Shown here in pieces: positions 1 through 5,389 of a stretch of DNA of 5,389 bases. The notes beneath the pieces were generated by a model, which made no database searches, had not been told where the DNA came from, and worked only from the letters and a program-made list of their open reading frames with translations. The position numbers and the translations under genes were made by a program. Source of the stretch: an uncultured Colwellia sp. (GTDB lineage: Bacteria; Pseudomonadota; Gammaproteobacteria; Enterobacterales; Alteromonadaceae); the NCBI GenBank assembly GCA_913020705.1, contig CAJWBY010000231.1, positions 1-5,389 on the forward strand, written 5' to 3'. Numbering within the stretch: position 1 is the stretch's first letter; each line of letters opens with the position of its first letter.

Positions 1-1
1 T

Positions 2-1588
2 ATGTCTAATTATCAAAGTGCAATAGAAGCAGTTCAAGCGATTAAAGCCAATGCAGGTAACTCTTGGGATACTATAAACCCAGAATCAGTTGCTCGTATG
101 CGTACACAGAACAGATTCAAAACAGGCTTAGAAATTGCTCAATATACTGCAGACATTATGCGCAGAGATATGGAAGCTTTTGATGCTGATAGCTCTAAGT
201 ACACTCAATCTTTAGGTTGCTGGCACGGTTTTATTGGCCAACAAAAAATGATTTCAATTAAGAAGCATTTCGATGGTCAGACAGATCGCCGCTACTTGTA
301 CCTTTCAGGTTGGATGGTTGCTGCACTTCGAAGCGAATTTGGACCTCTTCCTGATCAATCTATGCACGAAAAAACTTCTGTTGCTTCTTTAGTTGCAGAG
401 CTATATACCTTTTTACGTCAAGCTGATGCACGTGAACTTGGCGGTCTTTTCCGCGAGTTAGACGCAGCAAGTGACGGCGATAAAGCTGCTATCCAGTTCA
501 AAATTGATAACCACGTTACTCACGTTGTACCAATCATTGCCGATATCGATGCTGGTTTTGGTAACGCTGAAGCAACTTACCTAATGGCTAAGCAAATGAT
601 TGAAGCTGGCGCTTGTGCGCTACAAATTGAAAACCAAGTTGCTGATGAGAAGCAATGTGGCCATCAAGACGGTAAAGTAACAGTTCCTCATGCTGATTTT
701 CATTCAAAAATTCGTGCTTTACGTCATGCATTCTTAGAACTAGGTATCGACAACGGTATTATCGTTTCTCGAACAGATTCTGAAGGTGCCGGTCTTACAA
801 AAGAAATCGCAGTTGTTAAAGAGCCTGGCGATCAAGGTGACATTTATAACTCATTCTTAGACGTTGAAGAAATTGACGTAAGCGATATGGCTGAAGGCGA
901 TGTATGTTTTAATCGCAACGGTAAGTTAGTTCGCCCTAAGCGTTTACCTTCAGGTTTATATCAATTCCGTCAAGGTACAGGCGAAGAACGTTGTGTATTT
1001 GATAGCATCGAAGCGATTAAAGCTGGCGCTGATTTGCTTTGGATAGAAACCGCAACACCGAATGTTGCAGATATCGCGGCAATGATGAACGAAGTTCGTA
1101 AAGAAATCCCGAATGCTAAGCTTGTTTATAACAACAGCCCATCATTTAACTGGACATTAAACTTCCGTCAACAAGCTTTTGATGCAATGGAAGCTGCAGG
1201 TGAAGATGTATCTAATTATGTTCGTGCAGATTTAATGAATGTTGATTACGACACAACAGAATTGGCGGCAAGAGCTGATGATAAAATTCGTAGTTTCCAA
1301 TCAGATACAGCACGTGAAGCAAACATATTCCATCACTTAATTACATTGCCTACTTACCATACGGCTGCGTTATCTACTGATAACCTTGCTAAAGAATACT
1401 TCGGTGACCAAGGAATGTTGGGTTATGTTGAAGGTGTACAACGTAAAGAAATTCGTCAAGGTATCGCCTGTGTTAAACATCAAAACATGTCAGGTTCTGA
1501 CATGGGTGATGACCACAAAGAATACTTTGCTGGTGAGAACGCCCTTAAAGCAGGTGGAGCGAACAACACTTCTAACCAGTTCTCATAA
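2..1588 (+). CDS. aceA: Isocitrate lyase (long, ~530-aa subtype)
   Basis: This enzyme cleaves isocitrate to glyoxylate and succinate, the first step of the glyoxylate bypass, in the cytoplasm. The 528-aa protein carries the family landmarks in order: LSGWMVAA (101-108), the Mg-binding-region motif DIDAGFGN (181-188), the catalytic loop KQCGH (217-221, nucleophilic Cys219), SRTDSEGA (256-263), WIET (347-350), YNNSPSFNW (376-384) and TLPTYH (448-453). It is longer than the ~430-aa E. coli enzyme because it has the inserted segment (about 265-330) seen in the ~530-aa Pseudomonas/Colwellia subgroup. The loop reads KQCGH where E. coli has KKCGH, which I take to be normal for this subgroup. The ATG at 2 gives a family-like N terminus (MSNYQ...), so the gene is probably complete, but its ribosome binding site and promoter lie outside the window. 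No malate synthase gene is present here. A terminator follows 28 nt after the stop. Certainty is very high. Confidence 0.97.
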   Translation: MSNYQSAIEAVQAIKANAGNSWDTINPESVARMRTQNRFKTGLEIAQYTADIMRRDMEAFDADSSKYTQSLGCWHGFIGQQKMISIKKHFDGQTDRRYLYLSGWMVAALRSEFGPLPDQSMHEKTSVASLVAELYTFLRQADARELGGLFRELDAASDGDKAAIQFKIDNHVTHVVPIIADIDAGFGNAEATYLMAKQMIEAGACALQIENQVADEKQCGHQDGKVTVPHADFHSKIRALRHAFLELGIDNGIIVSRTDSEGAGLTKEIAVVKEPGDQGDIYNSFLDVEEIDVSDMAEGDVCFNRNGKLVRPKRLPSGLYQFRQGTGEERCVFDSIEAIKAGADLLWIETATPNVADIAAMMNEVRKEIPNAKLVYNNSPSFNWTLNFRQQAFDAMEAAGEDVSNYVRADLMNVDYDTTELAARADDKIRSFQSDTAREANIFHHLITLPTYHTAALSTDNLAKEYFGDQGMLGYVEGVQRKEIRQGIACVKHQNMSGSDMGDDHKEYFAGENALKAGGANNTSNQFS

Positions 1589-1616
1589 TACTTAAAAACA
1601 GTTTTCTCTAGAATAT

Positions 1617-1651
1617 AAAGCCGGATAGCATTTATTGTTATTCGGCTTTTT
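1617..1651 (+). terminator. Rho-independent terminator of aceA
   Basis: Bases 1617-1630 pair with 1636-1649 to give a 14-bp stem with two G-U pairs and a 5-nt loop (TTTAT, 1631-1635). The core is GCCGG opposite TCGGC. The 3' arm runs into TTTTT (1647-1651), followed by GCTTTT. It lies 28 nt after the aceA stop, so it should end the aceA transcript and separate it from the hydrolase operon. The upstream side lacks a matching long A-tract, so I read it as acting mainly on the + strand. Confidence 0.88.
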
Positions 1652-1748
1652 GCTTTTACAGCGTTCTGTTTAGATAAAATTATTTTTATATGTCCTTCCA
1701 TAAAACTTATTATTAATAACTCTTGTTTATCAGTCATTAAAATTAATA

Positions 1749-1776
1749 TTGATTTATTTCAAATAAATTGTAATAA
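1749..1776 (+). promoter_or_regulatory. Weak sigma70-like promoter candidate for the hydrolase-ABC operon
   Basis: TTGATT (1749-1754) resembles a -35 box. After 16 nt comes TAATAA (1771-1776), a poor -10 match. Some promoter is expected between the aceA terminator and the gene at 1827. The region is so AT-rich that several hexamer pairs could be proposed, for example TTGTTT at 1723-1728 with a weak -10 near 1745-1750. This is a placement guess, not a confident call. Confidence 0.2.
1752..1768. repeat. Perfect 17-nt palindrome upstream of the hydrolase operon (possible operator)
   Basis: ATTTATTT (1752-1759) and AAATAAAT (1761-1768) are exact reverse complements around a single central C. The site ends 58 nt before the hydrolase ATG and falls between the candidate -35 and -10 boxes, where a repressor site would commonly sit. 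All arm bases are A or T, so chance symmetry is a real possibility. I do not recognise it as the site of a known regulator. Confidence 0.35.
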
Positions 1777-1813
1777 AACACTTAATCTTGCGACTATGTG
1801 TTCGATATTTCAA

Positions 1814-1818
1814 AAGGA
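1814..1818 (+). promoter_or_regulatory. Ribosome binding site fixing the hydrolase start at 1827
   Basis: AAGGA lies 8 nt before ATG 1827. The reading frame can be extended upstream to a TTG at 1788, but that start would put 13 residues (with Arg and Lys) in front of a clean signal peptide and has no good ribosome binding site. The ATG at 1827 is therefore preferred. Confidence 0.8.
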
Positions 1819-1826
1819 ATAAAATA

Positions 1827-3293
1827 ATGATAACAAAATGGCAAAGCCTTTTAGCAATTAGCTTACTTAGTTTTAGTTCGATGCTGTTGGCAGATAATGC
1901 AGATGAACAAAAAAATAATGATGAAGTCCTTACTTTAGGAAATTGCCACTTAAAAGGCATTAAATCGCAAGTGCAGTGTGGCAAACTGCTTGTACCTGAA
2001 AACTATACTTTAGCTGACGGTGAAAAAATTAGTGTTAACTTTGCTGTGTTGCCTGCAATTGATAAAAGCCAAAATAAAACACCATTAATGTTTTTAGCGG
2101 GCGGCCCCGGGCAAGCTTCTGTAGAATTAGCCGCCCATATATTTACAACGTTTAATGAAATCAGAAAGTCTCATGATATTATTTTAGTGGACCAACGTGG
2201 TACGGGTAAATCTCATCCACTACAGTGTGATGATAATTCCACTCGAAATGCTTACGACATTATTCCTGAAGACTTTTCAGAACAAGAAATTAAAGATTGT
2301 TTAGCACAGTTTACAGGTGACTTAAGTCAATACAATTCTGAGAATGCGATTCGAGATTTTGATGCGGTTAGAAGTGCATTAGGTCATGAAAAAATTCATA
2401 TCTATGGTGGCTCGTATGGAACACGTGCAGGTTTAGTTTATATGCGCATGTTTCCTGATTCACTAAAAAGTGTTGTGCTCGATAGTGTTGGGCCGATTGA
2501 AGTGCCTATTGGTACCTTTGGTCAAAGCTCTGCACGTTCATTTAATTTATTACTCGAAACTTGCATGCAAGATGATCATTGTAAAGCAGCTTACCCTGAG
2601 TTAGCTGACGAATTTAAAGCGGTAATTGCTCGATTAGAAAAAGCACCGGTTAAACTTGAAATTGCGCATCCACGTTTAGGTACAAAAACTAACTTTGTAT
2701 TAAGCAAAAGTAAATTCATCAATAACTTACGTTTGCAATTATATTCAATGAGCACACGTGGTTTAGTACCTCTTATTATTCATCAAGCATTTTTAGGAAA
2801 TTATCAGCCACTTATTGGTTTAATTGCAATGTCTGAAGGTGGCTTGGGAATGTATGTAGGTTTAACCTTGAATATTGTTTGTAATGAAGATATCCCTAAG
2901 GTTACAGCTGAGATGTTTACCGCGGACGCTGATAATGATTTTGGTGGCAATGATAGTCATAAACCTTGGTTGCAAGCTTGTCCGTTATGGCCAAAATATT
3001 CTGTTGATGAAGCATTTTATAACAGTGTAACTACAAATATTCCAACGCTTATTTTATCAGGTAATTTAGATCCAGTAACGCCACCAAGTAATGGTGACAA
3101 ATCAGCGTTAACGCTACCTAATAATCATCACATCATCTCAAAGAACAATGCGCATATTGTTGCTTCAACACCTTGTGGAATTGATATTGTTAATGAGTTT
3201 TTAGAAACACTTGATCCTAAAGGATTAGACGAGTCATGCTTAACTGAGCTAAAAAGCGAAACCTTTATGACACACTTAAACGGCAACCTATAA
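1827..3293 (+). CDS. Exported serine alpha/beta-hydrolase, tripeptidyl/prolyl aminopeptidase (S33/TAP-like) type
   Basis: This 488-aa protein is probably a periplasmic or secreted peptidase or esterase. Residues 1-22 form a signal peptide: short basic start MITKWQ, hydrophobic core to about 21, likely cleavage after Ala22, and no lipobox Cys. The alpha/beta-hydrolase fold follows: the oxyanion-region motif GGPG (92-95), VDQRGTGKS (121-129), and the nucleophile elbow GGSYG with Ser196. A cap region covers about 230-345. The C-terminal TAP-like part has IVCNEDIP (350-357), Cys385/Trp388, the acid Asp415 in GNLDPVTP, and His443 in NAHIV. The triad is thus Ser196-Asp415-His443, all present. There are ten cysteines in the mature protein, suggesting disulfides and agreeing with export. 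In this family such enzymes remove N-terminal residues or tripeptides from peptides, but esterase relatives also exist, so the substrate is not known. It is followed 10 nt later by an ABC exporter pair, probably on one transcript. The family call is firm; the exact activity is open. Confidence 0.9.
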   Translation: MITKWQSLLAISLLSFSSMLLADNADEQKNNDEVLTLGNCHLKGIKSQVQCGKLLVPENYTLADGEKISVNFAVLPAIDKSQNKTPLMFLAGGPGQASVELAAHIFTTFNEIRKSHDIILVDQRGTGKSHPLQCDDNSTRNAYDIIPEDFSEQEIKDCLAQFTGDLSQYNSENAIRDFDAVRSALGHEKIHIYGGSYGTRAGLVYMRMFPDSLKSVVLDSVGPIEVPIGTFGQSSARSFNLLLETCMQDDHCKAAYPELADEFKAVIARLEKAPVKLEIAHPRLGTKTNFVLSKSKFINNLRLQLYSMSTRGLVPLIIHQAFLGNYQPLIGLIAMSEGGLGMYVGLTLNIVCNEDIPKVTAEMFTADADNDFGGNDSHKPWLQACPLWPKYSVDEAFYNSVTTNIPTLILSGNLDPVTPPSNGDKSALTLPNNHHIISKNNAHIVASTPCGIDIVNEFLETLDPKGLDESCLTELKSETFMTHLNGNL

Positions 3294-3296
3294 GGA
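3292..3296 (+). promoter_or_regulatory. Ribosome binding site of the ABC ATPase gene, overlapping the hydrolase stop
   Basis: AAGGA starts inside the TAA stop (3291-3293) of the hydrolase gene and lies 7 nt before ATG 3304. The overlap supports co-transcription and probably translational coupling of the two genes. Confidence 0.75.
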
Positions 3297-3303
3297 TATC
3301 ATC

Positions 3304-4050
3304 ATGATTGAAGTTAATAACTTACATAAAAGTTTTGTCGATAAAAAGAATACTGTAAAAGCCCTAGATGGAATGTCGTTTAAAGCGAATGATGGAGAAA
3401 TTACCGGGATTTTAGGTCCTAATGGCGCAGGAAAAACCACGTGTTTACGTACACTTTATGGCTTACTTAAAGCAGATGAAGGCTCGGTAATGGTTGATGG
3501 TATTAATGTGTTAGAAGATCCATTAGCTGTGCGTAAGCAATTAGGTATATTCCCTGACAAATTTGGCTTATATGAGCGTTTAACGGCTTATGAGCAAGTT
3601 GACTACTTTGCGAGTCTTCATGGTATGCAAGGCGCTAAGAAAAAGGCGGCAATAGCACAAGTTTTTAAAGATTTAGAAATGGAAGAATTAGCTCACCGTA
3701 AAACGGTCGGTTTTTCACAAGGGCAGCGTATGAAAGTGACGTTAGCTCAAGCTTTGGTGCATCAGCCAAAAAACTTTGTACTTGATGAACCTACTCGTGG
3801 TCTTGATGTAATGAGCACACGCGTTTTACGTAACCATTTAGCAAAATTCAAAGCAAAAGGTCATTGTATTTTATTTTCGTCACACGTAATGCAAGAAGTT
3901 GCTGCGTTATGTGACCGAGTGATTATTGTTTCCAATGGTAAATTAGCTGCACAAGGCACTCCTCAAGAACTATGTGATCTTGCTGGAGAAAAATTATTAG
4001 AAGATGCCTTTGTTAAGTTAATTGGTTCAGATGAAGGAGTAGCAGCATGA
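3304..4050 (+). CDS. natA: ABC transporter ATP-binding protein, NatA-like
   Basis: This is the cytoplasmic ATPase subunit of an ABC-2 type exporter; it should dimerise and drive the permease encoded next. The 248-aa protein is a single nucleotide-binding domain of usual length. It has Walker A GPNGAGKTT (38-46, Lys44), a Q-loop region reading FPDKFGLYERLT (83-94), ABC signature FSQGQ (137-141), Walker B NFVLDEP (157-163, Asp161 and catalytic Glu162), D-loop GLDVMS (166-171) and switch His194 in SSHVM. All ATPase residues are intact. The Q-loop lacks the usual glutamine, and the signature has Gln where LSGGQ has Gly. The GLYxRLT segment is typical of the NatA branch, whose founding member in Bacillus works with NatB in Na+ export. 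The symbol reflects subfamily similarity and does not establish Na+ as substrate; drug or peptide export is also possible. It sits between the hydrolase and permease genes in one operon. Confidence 0.9.
   Translation: MIEVNNLHKSFVDKKNTVKALDGMSFKANDGEITGILGPNGAGKTTCLRTLYGLLKADEGSVMVDGINVLEDPLAVRKQLGIFPDKFGLYERLTAYEQVDYFASLHGMQGAKKKAAIAQVFKDLEMEELAHRKTVGFSQGQRMKVTLAQALVHQPKNFVLDEPTRGLDVMSTRVLRNHLAKFKAKGHCILFSSHVMQEVAALCDRVIIVSNGKLAAQGTPQELCDLAGEKLLEDAFVKLIGSDEGVAA
4034..4039 (+). promoter_or_regulatory. Ribosome binding site of the permease gene, inside the ATPase coding region
   Basis: AAGGAG lies 7 nt before ATG 4047, within the last codons of the ATPase gene. The start and the upstream stop share ATGA (4047-4050). 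This arrangement implies coupled translation and near-equal amounts of the two subunits. Confidence 0.8.
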
Positions 4051-5210
4051 TCCAGTTTAAAGCATTATTACTTAAAGAATTAAGAGAAGCGTTTCGAGAT
4101 AAACGAGCCTTGATGGTTGCCTTGAGCATGGGATTACTTGCTCCTGTAATGATCATGGTTATATCGAAAGTTATGATTACCGAAAGTGTAGGTAACCCAC
4201 CTATCTATGTGCAATTCACTGGCGCTGAATATGCACCAAAATTAATAGAGACATTTGAAGAAAATAATATCCTACAATTTGCTAATGTGCCTGAAGATGA
4301 CAAATATGCATGGGAGGAGCGTAGTATTGAAGTTGATATTCCAAAAGACTTCGCTGAAAAAATGTCAGAAGGTAAAGCGATAGACGTTGTATTACGTGCA
4401 GATTACGGCAAAAAATCATCAAGTGCACCTATACGTCGTGTGAGAGAAACGGTAAGAGGTTACTCACAAAGTATTGGTTATAAGCGCTTATTAGTAAGAG
4501 GTGTCGATATTAACTTATTACAACCTATTATTTTGCAAGAGCAAGATACTGCGCTACCTACAAGTAATGCCGTGATGGTGTCTATGTTTTTAGGTATGTA
4601 TCTTTTAATGGGGGCGTTTGTTTCAGGACTTTCAATTGCGATTGATTCAAGTGCAGGTGAGCGTGAGCGTAATGTATTAGAGATGCTTCTATGTCAGCCA
4701 GTCAGCACACTTAAAATAGTGCTTGCTAAAATGACCTGTGCGAGTTCTATTTCTGTATTGTCCATCGTTATAATGTTGGCCTTAACCACTATTTCAGTAG
4801 GGTTTATCGACTTATCAAAAATAGGTGCAACCTTCAGTTTAAATGCTTTTAGCATTGCTGCTTTATTAATATTACTTGTACCCTTATGTTTCTTTGCTAC
4901 GGCTTTACAGTTGTTTTTCTCTTTTCAAGCGAAAAGCTTCAAAGAAGCACAGTCAACGGTTTCAATGTTAATTATGTTACCGGCTATGGTGCCAATGGCG
5001 ATTATGATGATTGATGATAAACCTGCTTGGGTAAATTGGTTACCGATTTCAGGACAATCAATGTTGATGGAAGATGTATTCAAAGGTTTACCTGTTGATT
5101 GGGCTGTTCTAGCGAGCACTACAGCAATAACGATAGCAATGACTGTGGCATTAGTGATTACTTTATCGCAAAAGTTGAAGTCAGAGAAAGTTGTGATGTC
5201 ATTAAGCTAG
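4047..5210 (+). CDS. natB: ABC-2 type transporter permease, NatB-like
   Basis: This is the inner-membrane subunit that should pair with the ATPase just upstream to form an exporter. The 387-aa protein has the ABC-2 permease plan: a cytoplasmic amphipathic N terminus (FKALLLKELREAFRDKRAL, 4-22), TM1 at about 22-42, and a large extracytoplasmic domain at about 43-172. A C-terminal membrane block follows, with helices at about 174-199, 228-252, 266-293, 303-324 and 352-374. Between the second and third helices lies GERERNVLEMLL (204-215), the conserved cytoplasmic coupling motif of NatB-type permeases, followed by QPVS. A second conserved segment, FQAKSFKEAQS (293-303), precedes TM5. Length and layout are complete. 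The ATG overlaps the ATPase stop codon. Substrate is unresolved: NatB relatives are linked to Na+ export, but many proteins of this type move other compounds. The upstream exported hydrolase hints at a peptide or ester substrate, which is inference only. Confidence 0.9.
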   Translation: MIQFKALLLKELREAFRDKRALMVALSMGLLAPVMIMVISKVMITESVGNPPIYVQFTGAEYAPKLIETFEENNILQFANVPEDDKYAWEERSIEVDIPKDFAEKMSEGKAIDVVLRADYGKKSSSAPIRRVRETVRGYSQSIGYKRLLVRGVDINLLQPIILQEQDTALPTSNAVMVSMFLGMYLLMGAFVSGLSIAIDSSAGERERNVLEMLLCQPVSTLKIVLAKMTCASSISVLSIVIMLALTTISVGFIDLSKIGATFSLNAFSIAALLILLVPLCFFATALQLFFSFQAKSFKEAQSTVSMLIMLPAMVPMAIMMIDDKPAWVNWLPISGQSMLMEDVFKGLPVDWAVLASTTAITIAMTVALVITLSQKLKSEKVVMSLS

Positions 5211-5255
5211 TCTTAATTACTCGTCTATAAAGTATTAGATTGAATTGGTATTGAG

Positions 5256-5389
5256 ATGAATAACTCGATAGAATTAACGGAACAAGAACAAGACCGTTAT
5301 TAAACGGCGTATTGTAATTTATCGAGTTATTATTTGAACCCATCTTCCAACAATCAGGAAATTTTCACCGAATGGATGACAGAGTATGA
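5256..5389 (+). pseudogene. Possible start of a further gene, broken by one in-frame TAA (partial)
   Basis: From ATG 5256 the frame reads 15 codons (MNNSIELTEQEQDRY), meets TAA at 5301-5303, then stays open to the window end for 28 more codons (TAYCNLSSYYLNPSSNNQEI, then FTEWMTEY). Both halves look like plausible soluble protein, with acidic and polar residues and codons like those of the neighbours, so this may be one gene interrupted by a stop. There is no good ribosome binding site before 5256. Two alternatives remain: a meaningless 15-codon frame, or a real gene starting later (ATG 5376, also without a ribosome binding site). I do not recognise the family. Confidence 0.25.
5259..5331. repeat. 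Long inverted repeat after the permease gene (stem-loop or element remnant)
   Basis: AATAACTCGATA (5259-5270) and TATCGAGTTATT (5320-5331) are perfect 12-bp reverse complements. Beyond a bulged G5271 the pairing goes on for 5 bp (5272-5276 with 5315-5319), giving 17 pairs. Inside the loop, CCGTT (5294-5298) can pair with AACGG on either side (5276-5280 or 5303-5307). The 3' arm is followed by ATTTGAACCC, not a T-tract, so a standard intrinsic terminator is not supported. It may still be a 3'-end mRNA structure, a protein-binding palindrome or the trace of a small element. No flanking direct repeat is visible. Confidence 0.55.

Noticed and set aside
1386..1595. Second + strand frame of 69 codons within aceA.
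   Set aside because: It lies wholly over conserved isocitrate lyase sequence in another frame and has no independent support.
1710..1719. 10-bp palindrome TTATTAATAA in the spacer after aceA.
   Set aside because: Short and all A/T; expected by chance in such AT-rich sequence.
1480..1737. Minus-strand open frame of 85 codons.
   Set aside because: It overlaps the aceA 3' end and the terminator in antisense; its translation shows no recognisable domain and no ribosome binding site was evident.
1788..1826. Upstream TTG start for the hydrolase adding 13 residues.
   Set aside because: It would bury the signal peptide behind a basic extension and lacks a proper ribosome binding site, whereas ATG 1827 has AAGGA 8 nt upstream.
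1754..1984. Minus-strand open frame of 76 codons over the operon promoter region.
   Set aside because: Antisense shadow of the hydrolase signal-peptide region and AT-rich spacer, with no family features.
5201..5217. Hairpin ATTAAG/CTTAAT over the permease stop codon as a terminator.
   Set aside because: Only 6 bp with one G-C pair, and no T-tract after it; too weak to call.
5255..5335. Integron attC-like site: inverted arms with AAC near the left end, GTT near the right end and an extrahelical G.
   Set aside because: The outer boxes do not fit the attC consensus: the left reads GAATAAC instead of RYYYAAC and the right GTTATTA instead of GTTRRRY. No integrase gene or cassette array is seen.
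5158..5343. Minus-strand open frame of 61 codons at the window end.
   Set aside because: It is low-complexity (Asn/Ser/Leu-rich), spans the inverted repeat and the permease 3' end, and shows no start signal.

Overview
The window is AT-rich DNA (roughly 40% G+C by eye) with ordinary bacterial gene structure. It most likely comes from a marine gammaproteobacterium of the Alteromonadales, with Colwellia, Thalassotalea or a close relative as the best guess. The guess rests on the long isocitrate lyase subtype (528 aa, with a KQCGH active site), the AT-leaning codon use and the NatA/NatB subtype. It is an inference from protein character, not a database match.

Layout, all on the + strand. (1) Positions 2-1588 hold a complete isocitrate lyase gene (aceA), the first enzyme of the glyoxylate bypass. 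It is followed by a strong intrinsic terminator at 1617-1651. (2) Positions 1657-1826 are an AT-rich intergenic stretch. It carries a perfect 17-nt palindrome (1752-1768), a weak promoter candidate, and a clear ribosome binding site that fixes the next start at 1827. (3) Positions 1827-5210 form a tight three-gene unit: an exported serine alpha/beta-hydrolase of the tripeptidyl/prolyl aminopeptidase type, a NatA-like ABC ATPase 10 nt downstream, and a NatB-like ABC-2 permease whose ATG overlaps the ATPase stop codon. (4) Positions 5211-5389 hold no complete gene. They contain a 12-bp perfect inverted repeat that extends to 17 pairs around a bulge, and a protein-like reading frame broken by one TAA that runs off the window end.

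How the genes relate: aceA is central carbon metabolism (growth on acetate and fatty acids) and is cut off from the next genes by its terminator. The hydrolase and the two ABC proteins look like one transcript. The ATPase and permease should form an exporter of the Na+/drug/peptide-efflux type, and the hydrolase should act in the periplasm or outside the cell. A shared substrate, such as a peptide or ester, is plausible, but the sequence does not identify it. I see no RNA gene, CRISPR array, insertion sequence or phage gene. Nothing here clearly amounts to a new system; the hydrolase-NatAB pairing and the structured 3' end are the parts most worth checking.
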